Positions 11,402 through 23,895 of a DNA stretch of 64,000 bases are shown one piece after another (the first letter of the stretch is position 1; every line of letters begins with the position of its first letter). The stretch covers positions 4,836,001-4,900,000 of the forward strand of contig CM082591.2 in assembly GCA_040954595.2 (NCBI GenBank), written 5' to 3'. The stretch comes from Balanoglossus misakiensis. Lineage: Eukaryota > Hemichordata. Under the pieces are notes generated by a model. The model was not told where the DNA came from and searched no databases. It saw only the letters and a program-made list of their open reading frames with translations. The position numbers were made by a program, and so were the translations under genes.

Positions 11402-11556
11402 GATATTCTTGCATCGATTACCCATGTGATGTACTCCCGGAAGAATACGGTGAAGACGAGAGCAACGCTACTGAGAAGCGGCCTTCAACCGCCGATGAAG
11501 TGGAAATGAATAACGCCGACTTGAATCGCACGGAGTGGATAATCGACTGGGAATAG
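11402..11556 (+). CDS. GPCR tail exon B (second alternative C-terminus) and start of 3' UTR
   Basis: The acceptor CTCAACAG opens a phase-1-compatible frame of 51 residues that ends at TAG 11554-11556. The tail is acidic and starts GYSCIDYPCDVLPEEYG, with two cysteines that could be palmitoylated. If exon 10891 is skipped, the 7TM exon joins this one in frame. If exon 10891 is used, this exon is 3' UTR. Its coding look suggests real use as an alternative tail. Confidence 0.55.
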
Positions 11557-11867
11557 TTTTGCATTGTTAGTGAACGGTTATCAAATATTTCCTGCCTCGC
11601 AGGGTAAAATCTAGACGTTATTTCAGGATTTACACCGATTTGTCATTTTATGCACCAGATTACTCTCTGAAAATTGAAATCAAGCAATAAGAAACATTTC
11701 TGATAATATGGTCGTGTTTATACCTGATATCGTGCCCTGTGGTGTAATTTATGCAAACATTAATTTATTCTGTAAATACAGCTGCTTGAAACATATCATG
11801 TCGCTGTGAATGTGAATGAATGTACATTGTATAATATTTTTTTTTCTATTGTGGCTCTGTCAATGTT

Positions 11868-11873
11868 AATAAA
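11868..11873 (+). terminator. Polyadenylation signal of the GPCR gene
   Basis: A consensus AATAAA lies about 310 bases after the second alternative stop, in AT-rich sequence followed by T- and GT-containing DNA. It is the best candidate for the 3' end of the GPCR transcripts. Confidence 0.65.
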
Positions 11874-13701
11874 GTCTATATTCTGGCACTAGCGCAAAAG
11901 ACGATCGTGGCCCTAATTTTTAGTATAATACCAGCATGCTTATAAAACTTGCTGAGTGAATGAATTGCAGTGCGCAGTGTATTTCAGTTGTCTACACTGT
12001 CTTGAATCTTGCCAGCACGTCGATAACGAAATGAAAGGTCCAAACTCCCCTTCAGTAGAAAATGTGTATCTGACCTCGCAAAATCACTGCCGTGGAGACC
12101 AACGCCACCAAGAGTCGGAGTGCGGTGCGGTTTCGTGGTTACACGGCCGACGCATTCCAACAGTTGGAGTGAACTGGTCAAAGGGTCAAATACAGATAAG
12201 TTCTCGCCAGGGAGGCGGAAACACTGCGGCCAAAATCCACGGAGTCGGCGGACGTCAACAATAGGGGAGTTGATGTAAGTAACCACATACAATTTCCCCC
12301 ATTTTTAATCTTCAAACGTTTGCAACCTCTCGACTTGACCTCCGTCACCCTGGTTCGGTCATGGTTGCATCAGTGAGATATAATTATCCTTTCCGTGAAA
12401 AGTCACGCGGCGGGCAGCTATTCGCCAGGGGCGCTCGCCTGAGTCAAACGAAGAACGTTTGTATAAACTTGTATGGGAAGAGGTGCCGTGATTTTTCAAG
12501 TACATTCCTTTTCTAACACCTGTACAGAGGAACCTTTGACCAAATGTGATGAAACAATGCAAGTAGACCTATTTACAACATGTTTATAACGAATGCACTT
12601 ATTTTGCAACTCATAAATTTGGGTTGTTGTTTTGTTTTGTAGAAGGCGGGGGTTGGGCAATTTGTGCTGAAACTGCAACAAAACATGTCACACCTAGCTA
12701 CGTACAGTAAATTGGTAGGTGGGCATGTAAATCGGTGGGAGGGGAGGGGAGGGACAGGGAGGGGAGCCAGAGCTAGAGACAGAAACACAACGACATAGGG
12801 GGCACAGACTGATAAAAACGCCGGTACGTGCGACATTTACATGTAAAATACAGTTTGCCCACGAAACATCTGGCGTACCATACCAATGCTGCGTGCAAAA
12901 GCCTTGCTTACATTGGTTACATATATAGGTATTCCCACCAATAGTTGCGGGGTGACACCCGTCCCAAGCACATACCTGTATTGAATGCTGGGCTTAGTTC
13001 CAGCTGGACACAGTTACATGTTATACATTGGAACACGCTTTGCCATATTCTGGGGAAATTGAGAATTTAATAAAGGGTCATAGATAAACATAGATGGTAT
13101 TAAAATTGCTTCACCGATTAAAATTTCCATGGTGTGGAGAAAAAAAGGTTTCCAACGTTGAAAAATTACAAGACTTGCCATGGACCCCCAGGGCAACAGA
13201 CAATGTGGTCCTCTTGTTCTCAATTTGAAGAAAAATACTCTTACAACTTTGCGGAAAATATGAGAACAAAATTAAGACTGATTTTCCCGACAATTGTTAT
13301 GACACAACCACAAATTACTATTTAATGCAATTTAGACCACATATAAAAACGTTTATGATAACATGTCAACCAGTCCGAAAACAATCATGACACTTGAAGT
13401 TTGATCCTTCAAAATGATCATAATTTAATCAGCGTACAGTGGTGGGGGATTTTAGCTTTGTGGCACGTTTCCAGAAATAGATTTGTGGCATCTTTAGAGC
13501 TAGCTCCTGTCGCGCACGTGACATGACAGAGAAGTCCAAGTTAAGGTCGGAGTAAAGGTCAATTTGTTACCAGGGTGAAGTTTGGTGTGTGTACATTTAA
13601 CACATCACATATTTGTAGAAACACAGCAACCCGTGCGCTGAACAGAAATGCTTAAGGGTATACGGTCACCTATAACAAATTAGCTTCAGTTGCCAGGCCA
13701 A

Positions 13702-14034
13702 TCACAGCATTTCAGTGGGTGGAACTCGCGAAAAACACGGCGCCACCATATGATCTTCATGCCATTTATGGACACATGCAAATTTGAGGTGACAGTGTAC
13801 AATGTTCTCGAATGCTACGTCGGCTAACTTGGATATCTCCAAAACGACCACTATTGTTTCGGAGTCGTGCTCCTGCTCATCTAAAAATAAATCCGGTTGC
13901 TTCTTTATCGTCACGACACAGGGTCGCGGGTCATCGTTTTTGGTCATATCAGTGAACACAGAACAAAACATATCTAACTTTTTAGTGTCTGTGCCGTACC
14001 CTTCAGTACAAAATTCAACGATTTGCCTGGTCAC
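13702..14034 (-). CDS. Unassigned 110-codon open frame
   Basis: This is an ATG-to-TGA frame without a recognised domain. It has a codon-like mix of charged and hydrophobic residues (segments such as FTDMTKNDDPRP and IVVVLEISKLADVAFENI) and no low-complexity sequence. The plus strand is also open over 13802-14044, so an overlap artefact is possible. It could be a lone exon, a pseudogene fragment or chance. Function unknown. Confidence 0.2.
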   Translation of the reverse strand: MTRQIVEFCTEGYGTDTKKLDMFCSVFTDMTKNDDPRPCVVTIKKQPDLFLDEQEHDSETIVVVLEISKLADVAFENIVHCHLKFACVHKWHEDHMVAPCFSRVPPTEML

Positions 14035-14954
14035 ATTGGAGTAGGTAAGGCGTTAACGTGTTAAATGTTCCCATTTACATACCAAGTGATTGGTTTGTTG
14101 GTAGATTTCTGACGAATGGTGGATTAACGCCCTATTGGATATTGTAACTACAAAAAGTATCTTGGCAACATTACAAGGGTCGGGTTGGTTTCTGGCCGAT
14201 CTTGGAGATACGATCATCTACGAGGGACGGCGCAATAGATATTGCTTTGGGAGTTAGCTGCAGTCGTGAAGACTGAACGCGGAAATACCTAAACCAGGGA
14301 AAAAGCAAAATTGTTTGGACAAAAGAGTAGATGTGTTACATTCAAAAAACACCGCTTAAAGAAAACTCAGCCCACCTTTTACTCAAGGCATTGCAGAAGA
14401 ATTGTTTTCCCTTCCGCACTATCTGCTAACAATCCCCCCCCCCAGAAAAATCCTCCATCCACCCTCCCGAAATCAAATGGTTCTTCCCTTAGAGGTGCGG
14501 CAAGCGGACACATTCCCATCACGCATCAATGAATCACTGCCACTTCATCAGCACCTGCCATATTGTGTTTCCTGCCAACGTGTCACAAATACAAACTGCA
14601 CATTTCCGTGCACATCTGTTATCACATGTCCCTATAATTCAACTCAACCAAAACTGATAGAATTGATTTTTCCTCTTCCTCTTTATGTATTAGTCTCGCC
14701 TCTTGGAGAATGCGAATGAGGTAAAAACCACATTCTGCGGAACAATTTTTTCATAGACGCACGGCCCTCAGATCAACCGCGAGGATCTATTGGTAATGGG
14801 GTCTCCGTCTGAATATGGACTCGCTAGCGCCTCCAGGGGGACCCACAGTCCATTTTGGACAACTGACAGCGTTGCCAACTTCCAGCAAAGCAGCGATCAT
14901 TTCCCCCAGTTTTCCTCAATTATTGATCTCCACCAAATGCTGTTTTGACAGTAA

Positions 14955-15150
14955 TGACGTCATCGTGTCACGTGGAAGCTGACAAGGAAATGGCGGTTTG
15001 CTATGTACATGTACAACTCACGATAACAAATAAATGGCGAACTCCATGCCTAATGATGACCCGAGAGAAGGAAATTTCCCCTGCTTGTGCCGACTGACTC
15101 CCGGCATGCTCAACATTATCTTAGAAACATAACACGTGATAGGTCACGTG
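14955..15150 (+). promoter_or_regulatory. CRE and E-box motifs upstream of the ETS gene
   Basis: TGACGTCA lies at 14955-14962, followed closely by a CACGTG. Two more CACGTG hexamers lie close together at about 15133-15149 (ACACGTGATAGGTCACGTGG). They are 370-560 bases before the first ETS coding ATG, where a promoter is expected. Binding by bZIP or bHLH factors is inferred from motif only. Confidence 0.4.
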
Positions 15151-15516
15151 GGATATGACGTAGACAAATATTATGTCCCCAGATATTACTTCGAGAACAC
15201 TACATTGCTAGCTCGGTGACTAGCTAGTATTTGCATCACAGAACTCTATTTGTAAAATAAGATACTGATTTAGTATTAGAAATAACACTTTCACGCGTAA
15301 AATTAATTTTTTCGCGGATCGTGGCTCGTGGATTTGTTCCATTAAGGGCACCCAAACCCAAGAAACTGAAGATTACAGCGTGGCGTACGAACACGCACCT
15401 GCAAAGCTCAACTTACTGGATTTATTTCATCCTTAGCCGAGGAAGCAACAAAACTAGACCTGGAGTCGAAGCCAGAATCATGGTTTCATTCTGATTTACA
15501 CACAGTAATTGCAAAT

Positions 15517-15911
15517 ATGGAGAACAAAATAATAATGAAGACTGAAGCGGGCGGAGAAGATTTAATCAAAATCAGGGAGGAGAAGTGGCAAGTTTACACG
15601 AAATATGGAATACCCCCACGTAAGTACATATATTTCAAATAGTTTAATGGCTAACCGCTGATTTTAAAATTGTTAACTTTTCCGGTCTGCATATTGCTGT
15701 TTTCATGTGATCCTAAGCAAAATCTGAGGACGGTAAAGTAAAACCAATTTATGCGCGTATATTTCCGCCTTTGAAGTCAACAATTGCAAACTTCCTGGTT
15801 TTTCATTTTGGGTCAGTCCAAACACGGAGAATCAAAACGAAATAGTAGATGAGTTTACATTGAATATGTTCATGATTGATTGAGTGAGTGAGTGAGTAAG
15901 TGAGTGAGTGA

Positions 15912-15946
<35 letters not shown>

Positions 15947-18900
15947 TCTGCCTGTCTGTGTCTGTATGTCATTATTATTACTTTATACAAGTATTACAAG
16001 ATGACGGATACAAGGGGGGTAACGGCATCCAAAATATGTGCCTTTTACTAGTTTTAGCGAATGTTGAAACTTGCAAAACAAAAACAACTCCTTGACGAAC
16101 GATCACTTCAGAGTGACTGAAATTTTCCCGCCACGGGGGGAAAGAGTGGGCAGGGAAAGGGGTTTTCCCCTCGGGGTGGCGATTTGAGCATGCGTGAATT
16201 TTATGATAGCTGATTTTTAGCGACAGATATGATTTATCATCAGGCTCTTTCCTTGATGAAGCAGGGGCATCTGCCGGTCTGTTCGAGTATAAAATAAATA
16301 AGATGGTTTTCAAATATGCTGAAAAGCCTAGATCATGTGCGCGAGCTTATAAGTTACATCACCAATCGATATTACGAGCAGTCGTGCCAAATGTCGTTAA
16401 GTTCGTTGCAAAATAGCTGATGAATTATCTACCAAACATTATAAGATACAAGCACCTGCATTGGTAAATCACGCCTTTCCTAGTTTTTTTCAACGGAAAC
16501 ACTGATTTCTGTTCATCATATCCAAAATCTTAACCGGGAAACAAGGAGTGGCATCTTAGATGTCACTCCTTGCGTGGTTTACCAATGCAGGTGCTTGTAT
16601 CTTATAATGTTTGGTAGATAATTGATCAGCTATTTTGCAACGAACTTAACGACATTTGGCACGACTGCTCGTAATATCGATTGGTGATGTAATTTATAAG
16701 CTCGCGCGCATTGTTACATGTTTCGTTATCTCAAAAACAAGTCGTCGCTATGTGTAGAATCTGTGGTCCAATCAGTTGGATTTTTTTTGTTCTCACACCT
16801 CTGAACAATATTAAAATACTAATCGCCACATATGAGACAGACATTCTTATAGACTAGTTGATTTCGAAATTAGAGAAAAACACAACCGCACCAAATTCAA
16901 CTTTTTGACAGACCCCAAACACAGATTACTGTATTCACTCAATTCTCCCTACTTTAAATAGGGTTTTGCTACCTAGGTGAGTGATAAAAATCTTACATAG
17001 TGAACACAATTATTGTCATGTTTAAAAAATTGAAGTTCATAAGCTAGGGTTATACCCGGACCGGGTCATTTTAAAACTTTAAAACAGAAAAAATAACATG
17101 TGAAAAAAGTTAAATGAGTTTAATATGCTAACTACAAAGACAGAAATGTTCGACCATTGGAATTTATGAAATACAGTTATTCTATCTCTTACTACAGTGA
17201 GTTGGCGACCTTTTAGCCGCAATGCAATTATTATAATGTGATTTGACCCCCTAGTACAAAAATACTCATTAGACTAGGGAGATCTGGAGATCTGGAACAA
17301 GGACATTCTCCTTGGGGAAATATTCCGCACCCGAAATCAGATTTCCAAAATCGGTTTGGTTATAGTTTGTGCGAGTCTCGCCGAGAGTTCATTTATGCCT
17401 TAATTTTGACCTATTTTGATTACACTTGATAACTAAGTCCAAACAAATTGTTTACAACGCATGGGCTCTGAAATCCCCCGGGCGCGTCCCTCGAAATAAA
17501 GCCGGTCACATTAAAAGGCCCGGGGTCACTAAAACAAAGGGCTCTGTCGTTCGGCTAGAAATAGGGGAAACCCCGCCTTGCACTACACCACCACTCGAAC
17601 TCCGTACTTTTATAAGTATTTCAAATACTTGCTGAAATTATCACCACCGTTCAGTCAGTCAGCATAGTTTAGAGGTAGACAAAGTTTTAAGACAAGTAAT
17701 TGATTATGGTGCCAGCCTCAATCAAACTGCGCCATTCTGTCTTTTGTCGGTCGATGATCCTTTGGAAACACAACCGGCGCGCCTGCGCAGATTGTAAAAA
17801 AGCACCAACTACTACCGTTGCCCCGGAGTGTATGGATATCTAAAGGCCGTATAATATGCACTTAAGATTTATACTACCATGGGCTTGGAATACATTATAA
17901 GATTATTCTCAATATAGGTCAGCAGATACGACACGGTCACCACTATGCGAGTCAGAGTCACTGGGCATCAGAGTACAGGCCTATTGGTCAGGGCATATAC
18001 CCTCTAGGGTCTACTGGTCAGGGCCACCTATGATATAGTATCTGTGTCGTGTTTGTGAAACTTATACAAGTTATACGCGCTCTGTTATAGATTACTTGTC
18101 CCAATATCTTACATGCCACCTGCCATAAACTGCCTAACCACGCGAGATCTCGCAGGGTCTCGTGGATCTCGGAAAATTGTCCATTTGTGGGCCAGGCACA
18201 CCAAACAGGCGATGTGAACCGACGTGAAGTCAACTGAACTAAATTGAACTACTGAACCAGGAAGTAAACACACACATTGTGGCTGCTATGTCCCAGATAA
18301 ATAACTGGTCCCCCCTTATTTGATTCGGAATGCGACTTCATGACCTGAGACTGACTATCTCAACAACAAACGCGTTTAGAGCAGTAATAAATATCCCCAC
18401 GGGAAAGCCCCGTTGTTTTACCTTTCGCGATACACACCAGGACGTTTAAGCCCCTATTATCTTCGCCTGTTTGTTTTCGACGATCTTGTGACTATGGTTG
18501 CCAATAGTTAGTGTCTCTTAGTATTAGTGGCTATGTTTTTGATGTTTGCAAACGACATTTTTTACTGTCAACTTGTATTTTGGTTCAGAAAACGCTTCCC
18601 ATCACTGTGGTGGTATGCTAAGAGTGCTGTTTTAGTACAGAGCGCAATAAGTAACTCACAAATTCACGGTACATATATTGTGTGACCGTATCCTCAGGTT
18701 TGGTAATCTGTTGACGTTATTGGGCATAATAATATTGTGCCATTTGGCAACTGTTAACACCATGGGCTTTCAATGAGTGTTATTCCAGCAGAAATGTTGA
18801 GTGTACGCTTACAAAGGAACTGTACATATGTATAAAAATAAATGCTACAGATATTGTTTATGACTTTGTCCTTCAGATCCCGACGACTGGACTACAGAAC

Positions 18901-21594
18901 AAACAGCGGAGTGGTTCAGGTGGCTGTGCGACTCCTGTTCAACAGTCGACTCGTTCAGTAGCCAGATTATTGAATACGATATCGACGGGAAAACGCTGGC
19001 TTCACTGAACGAGTCGGAATTCGCTGATAAATTTTCAACAGTGACTGGCCAAGCTGATATATTCTTCTATCAATATGTTCATCTCTGGCGGACAGGTGTG
19101 TTTGAAATGTTTAAATGTATATTTTCTGACAATAATTTCATTTACTTTCTGCGGTAAATGTTTTGTGCCAAACCCCTTTCCTTCTTCCCCTCCCCTCCCT
19201 CCCTCCCCCCTATATTATTTCGTTCCTCCCCATTTCCTGACTGATCTTTATTTTACAGTTCCCCCTTTCACGTTTGAGGAAGACGTGAAGCCGACACTAG
19301 GGACCGATGACGTAATAGTATTTACTCCAATGAAGCAGGAGAAGAATTTGGACTGTAGTGACGTCGATCAAAGCACCGACATTGTAAGAAATCTTACATC
19401 ATCAATTCTTGTGATCCATTTAAGGAAATTGGTCACAGGGAACATAATTATGCTTACTCTGTCACTTGGTTAGGATATTATATTGTTTATAGAAGCATAT
19501 TACTACAGAATGGCAACGCCGATTATGATAAGAGCACAGGCACGCCCGTTTCCATGGTGGAAAGTCACAACAAACATCAGATATTTAACATTAAATGAGA
19601 CAAGCGATATTATTAGATCTTTAGCAAGCAAAGTGCAGGTGTACTTTGAGATATGTTCAGCCTAATGAACAAAGGTTATCTGCAAAAATTAATATGTCCG
19701 CCCATTATCTGTGAAATAATTAGCAATAAATAACACAGTCCCTACCAACCCTAGCCATGGAATATACAGTTTCTCGACCCTAACTACTGTACTGTGTGTA
19801 GGTACACTTGAAAACATTTAGAGCTAGGCTAACACATTGCACGCACATGTCATAACACTGGCACTATATCTACTATGATGTTATTATTAATAGCATACCT
19901 GTTATGGATACATAGCGAAGGCAGAAAGCCACGTTGACAATGTTTTCCCTGATATGCTCTTATAGTCATGGATTTCAGAACAGTGCTACAGTCGTATTAT
20001 TTATTTCACATACCAAAAATACTAAATCCTAAAGACATCGTACGGTTACGCTCATCTCTCTCTCTTTATAGAACTTGGACATATATGATAATGAAGACGA
20101 CCACAATAACGCAGAATACCAGGCTGAGACCTCGGGAACGTTCGACCACATGCCCGTTGGTGATACGGCGTCACTGGGCGCGGCGGCGTTCCACCCGCCG
20201 CCGCCGCAGACAAACGCCTCGCACTCCCGGCCACAGGTACGACCGCTGGACATGAGCAGGACAACTTCAGTGATTTCTCGCGGCGAGGGCGTGCCCTTCC
20301 CCTACGATTTCATGAGCCTGCATTCTATAATTGGACGTTGTGAAATGGCGCCGTTTTATAGCCAACCAGGCGTCCACCGTTCACCGCCACATGCTGACGT
20401 CATGAACTTGAAGCGCCATCTTGAACGGGCACCTGTCCTCAATTCGGACAAGAATGTCGACCCGCCACCGCCTAAGCGAAAACGAGGCCGTCCCCGGAAA
20501 CCGAAACCGCCAGAGTCCCTAAAGCGTAAGTCAAAAAATGTCGGTCACACGACAGTCCCTCCAAGCCGCAAGTATATCGCTTTATCTTTCGATAAACATT
20601 CCGATACCTAGCAACAGCCGCCAACAGAAATGACTCTGGTAGTCGTTGGGGGCGCTGTACTAAATCACAAATCGAGGTAATTGTCCAGTCAGCGGACCGC
20701 GTGGATCGGTCACTTTAATACAGCTTCTAGCCAGCATCTGCTGCAATTGCATCGTTTCAAACAGTGTTTTTGCCATTTTTATTACAATATTATGTTTCGT
20801 TGATATACACTATGTATTGTTAGGTGAAAAGAAGGCCAATGACGTATTCGTATTCGCACATGTACAGTTCAGATGGAAAACATATGAATGGTGGCGAAAT
20901 GCCTAATATAATTACCATTATCACAGCATCAGTAGTATACAATACTTAAATATTACCCTTGCCTACTTGATAACCTACTAAAACAATCTTCAGTACGATT
21001 TCTTGGTCAAAGTTTGAGTACTTGGTCGCTCATTTGAGCTACTGCAGAATTTCTCAGGTATGATTAAATTCTAAGAGACAAATTGCTTTGAAATGCTTTT
21101 TGAATTGTTTTTCAGCGAAGAAGATTCACCCAATCCTGTGGAGGTTCCTTCTTGACTGTTTGAATGACCCCAACGGGTCAAGGTGTGTGACCTGGGTCAA
21201 CAAGGAAGATGGCGTCTTCCGGTTCATCGGCAACCACAAGGAGGAGATCGCTAAACAATGGGGCGAGAAGAAGGGGAACAGAAAGGTCATGACCTATCAG
21301 AAGATGGCGCGGGCTCTGAGACACTACGGCAAGAAGGAAATCATACGGAAACACCGCAGACGACTGCACTACAAATTTCACCCGAAGTGTCTGTCCAAAC
21401 TGTCACCATTTGCGAGCAGTGTGGAGAAAGTCTCGCGAGAAAAGGACTCGTGCGAGACCGAGCACGCCAGTAGGAGCGATGCGGACCCGGCGGGAACTCT
21501 CAACAATGCAGAGAAATTGTTTGAAGTACAAAAACATGTCTCACATACTACGTCTCATTGCTGCCCCACAGTGTCCGAAATCCTCGTCACTTGA
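15517..21594 (+). CDS. ETS transcription factor, ESE/ELF3-like (PNT, AT-hook, ETS)
   Basis: This is a nuclear DNA-binding factor. Five exons splice in phase: 15517-15619, 18877-19095, 19259-19383, 20072-20525 and 21116-21594, giving 459 residues. A pointed/SAM domain (about 36-107; DDWTTEQTAEWFRWL then FFYQYVHLW) is encoded by exon 2. An AT-hook (KRKRGRPRKPKPPE, about 284-297) ends exon 4. The ETS winged helix (about 305-392, HPILWRFLL through RRLHYKFHP) opens exon 5. PNT plus AT-hook plus ETS is the plan of ELF3/ESE-1, an epithelial regulator. The recognition helix keeps the two DNA-contacting arginines (ARALR), but the usual YYYKK is HYGKK. The start ATG at 15517 gives a 34-residue first exon before a GTAAGT donor. 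A candidate alternative exon lies at 19509. Confidence 0.9.
15880..15955. repeat. GAGT and GT microsatellite
   Basis: (GAGT)n passes directly into (GT)n in ETS intron 1. Confidence 0.95.
16335..16713. mobile_element. Foldback element with arms of about 137-141 bp
   Basis: The left arm, about 16335-16471, and right arm, about 16573-16713, are near-perfect reverse complements, both containing the motif GCACCTGCATTGGT. Between them a second, smaller hairpin (AAGGAGTGGCATCT...AGATGTCACTCCTT, 16543-16571) abuts the right arm. No coding frame spans it. The structure fits a non-autonomous foldback DNA transposon inserted in ETS intron 1. I could not find a convincing target-site duplication. Confidence 0.75.
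16936..17262 (+). mobile_element. MITE family 1, second copy
   Basis: It aligns with 56663-57005 over its length. Shared landmarks are GCTACCTAGGTG(A/G)GTGATAAAAATCT, a GTGAAAAAAGTTAAAT stretch, CTACAAAGACAGA, and TGATTTGACCCCCTAG-like ends. The left end carries CTTTAAATAGGGTTTT, a mutated form of the terminal repeat. It lies in ETS intron 1. Confidence 0.75.
19509..19556 (+). CDS. Candidate alternative ETS exon with optional early stop
   Basis: Acceptor TTACTACAG opens a frame matching the phase-0 end of exon 3. Sixteen codons (NGNADYDKSTGTPVSM) precede a possible GTGGAA donor that would keep phase 0 into exon 4. If not spliced there, 13 more codons lead to TGA at 19596-19598, giving a PNT-only protein without AT-hook or ETS. 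The composition looks coding, but the donor is weak and there is no transcript evidence. Confidence 0.35.
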
Positions 21595-23895
21595 TCAGTT
21601 ATCAGACTGACTTGGAGTACAATTATTGTTTACGCTAGACTGGGTGTCAGAAAGTTTTCTCCTTCAATTGACGATCACTTCTTTATAATTTATGCAAAAG
21701 TAAAGTGCACAAATGTCATTTTTTCCGGCGGCGGTATTACGGTACATCGAAATTTTATTCAATACACCCATGCAATCAGCTAATTCGTTTATTGGCCGGG
21801 GGGGGGGGGCTATGATTACACCTGATTTAGTACCTGTGGCGACGTGTAGTAAAACTCGGCGAGTGTAATGGCCGTATGGAAATATGAGCGGCCCTTACCT
21901 TACCTTACAGACATTTACCTTACCTAACCGAGTTAATTTACTTGTGCCTGATGTCTGACTGTTATTCCGATTGTCTTCAAAACTGGCGACACGCAACCTA
22001 CCTTTCACAACTACACTATATCAAAACTCGAATTTGCACAAGTGCTATGCGAAGTAAAAGCTGCTACGTAAAGGTTGTCGACAATGTTGAAAACTGTCGC
22101 CGCGCCGGCGTAGATGTATGAACTTGTCGTCTGCTGTATCGTGATTGGCTACGGCTACTCAGAACGCGAGTGAGCATGCGAATAAATTTTTCACCGCCGC
22201 TGGTGATCATGCACAGGGGCATAGAGTATATGTACTCAGAATGTGCAAATCCTGATCACAATGCGCATTAATTTTTAGCACAGGGCATAATGATATGCAA
22301 AATATCAGCTGCAAGTTGCGACATGGAAAACTACCGCCACGATGTTTATATGTAGGTGAACGAACCTTTGGGTCAACTGTATCCGACCGTCCGACGCAAG
22401 AATCATGGCGCCATAGTTTCCGCCCAAAAGCAGGACAAAACGCGCAAATGTGTACGTCGTGAAAAATAACGCTCGCAGAATATAAAAAACAACAAACTTA
22501 CCACGCAACCCCTCGTCTGGAATTCTTTCCGAAATAACTGGCACATAAGCGAAAATTGTTCCTAAAACTGGACTGATGACAGCAATGACATCCATGACAT
22601 TTGTAACTGTTACGTGGCTCCATCTTCATGACCGCGTGTTGAGTGAATCACTTTTTTCTGATGTAGACTACACTCCGGGTACATCGATCAATTTGATGCA
22701 CTACAAAATGCGACTTGTTCCAAAACTATGTTCGGTCCGAAAATTCTACGTCTATCAGGATGAAAACTTATGAAAAACGCGTCATTCCATCTTCGTCTTG
22801 CTCCCTCGGAACCGGCACATGTTGTGTCCCCAAACGCGAACGGTCAGTGACAGTGCCTCGAGATTACGCAATGGCTACAACTAGTCTACATCGTTCTCTT
22901 TTGTCATGTAAATTACGTTCCCGCCACATCTGCAGGATGTCGTTCACAACACAGTCCTGCGTTTCGCGCGTTTTCAGCACATCGTTCGTATTCTAAAGAA
23001 AAGCTACAATTTGCCCAACAAGTCAAATTTTCTCGACGACGCATTCACTTTATTTTTTTTCACGAATTTTTTGTTTATTTGATGGGGTAAAGGGGAAACA
23101 TATGATAAGAAATGCGAGTGTGACTGTTTTTCATATGAGACAACCCGAAGTTTGCCGTAACCAGTTATTCGAATTAATTTATGCTAGCTCAGGGTCATGC
23201 CATTCAGGAACCCGTGGTTGTTTAGCAGTATACCTGGAAAGTTTGCTAGGATGTTACACACAAACTCACGCAACATGACACAAACATGGGAAAAAGGGTT
23301 AAATTTCTATTCTGACATTTTCTTAAATATTTAACTAAGATAAACCTACATTCGGAGAATGTTTTTTTTTCTGTTATAACGAGATAAATTTAATTTTTAT
23401 CCAAGATATTGGTTCAGGTTTTCGTTTGGCAAAATAAAAACACTGATTAACATACATGTATATCCCGGGCCGACACGACATGTTCTTCGTCATTATTTCA
23501 CCAATACTGTCTGAGATCCAGCGAAGTTGACTTCAAAAGCATTTGGAAATGCTTCCTATATTCCCCTCGGCCTAAAGCCATGTATGTATTTGAAAAGCAA
23601 TGTACATTGTATCTGCATTTTACTTCGCATTTATAAATGAGTTGGCATGATGCACATATACAAAATATATGGTATATATACGGTCTTGTAATCAATATAG
23701 CGACAGTAATCCTCTTCCACATGGATACATGTTCGACGAGAATACTGACACAAGCTATCGTCTGAAACTAATAAATATAAAAAAGTCATGTATGACTGAG
23801 TAAAAGATCAATTTTAAGTCGACGATTGAGGGCGTCCTCTCATTCTGACAGTCACAACGTGTCCTGTGCATGTAACATACTTCCTTAAGAAAACT
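21595..23895. other. ETS 3' UTR and intergenic DNA before the SRCR-CCP gene
   Basis: An AATAAA at about 22181 is a possible ETS polyadenylation signal. A poly-G run lies near 21800. A short minus-strand frame with a good donor lies at 22501-22595 and is listed separately. Nothing else is recognisable. Confidence 0.5.
22305..22595 (-). CDS. Unassigned membrane-like open frame with internal splice donor
   Basis: ATG at 22595 starts MDVIAVISPVLGTIFAYVPV, a hydrophobic segment. After the codons for IPDEGLRG a consensus GTAAGT donor appears (intron from about 22500). This looks like a first coding exon of an unidentified minus-strand gene, but no matching second exon is seen before the ETS gene. 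Read through, the frame continues to 22305 with more hydrophobic sequence. Function unknown. Confidence 0.25.
   Translation of the reverse strand: MDVIAVISPVLGTIFAYVPVISERIPDEGLRGKFVVFYILRALFFTTYTFARFVLLLGGNYGAMILASDGRIQLTQRFVHLHINIVAVVFHVATCS

Larger units (their letters stand above)
11880..15510. other. Intergenic DNA between the GPCR and ETS genes
   Basis: No spliceable gene was found. The contents are G-rich and C-rich simple stretches near 12735-12765 and 14433, a minus-strand frame at 13702-14034 (listed separately), and E-box/CRE motifs before the ETS gene. The remainder looks like decayed repeat sequence. Confidence 0.6.
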
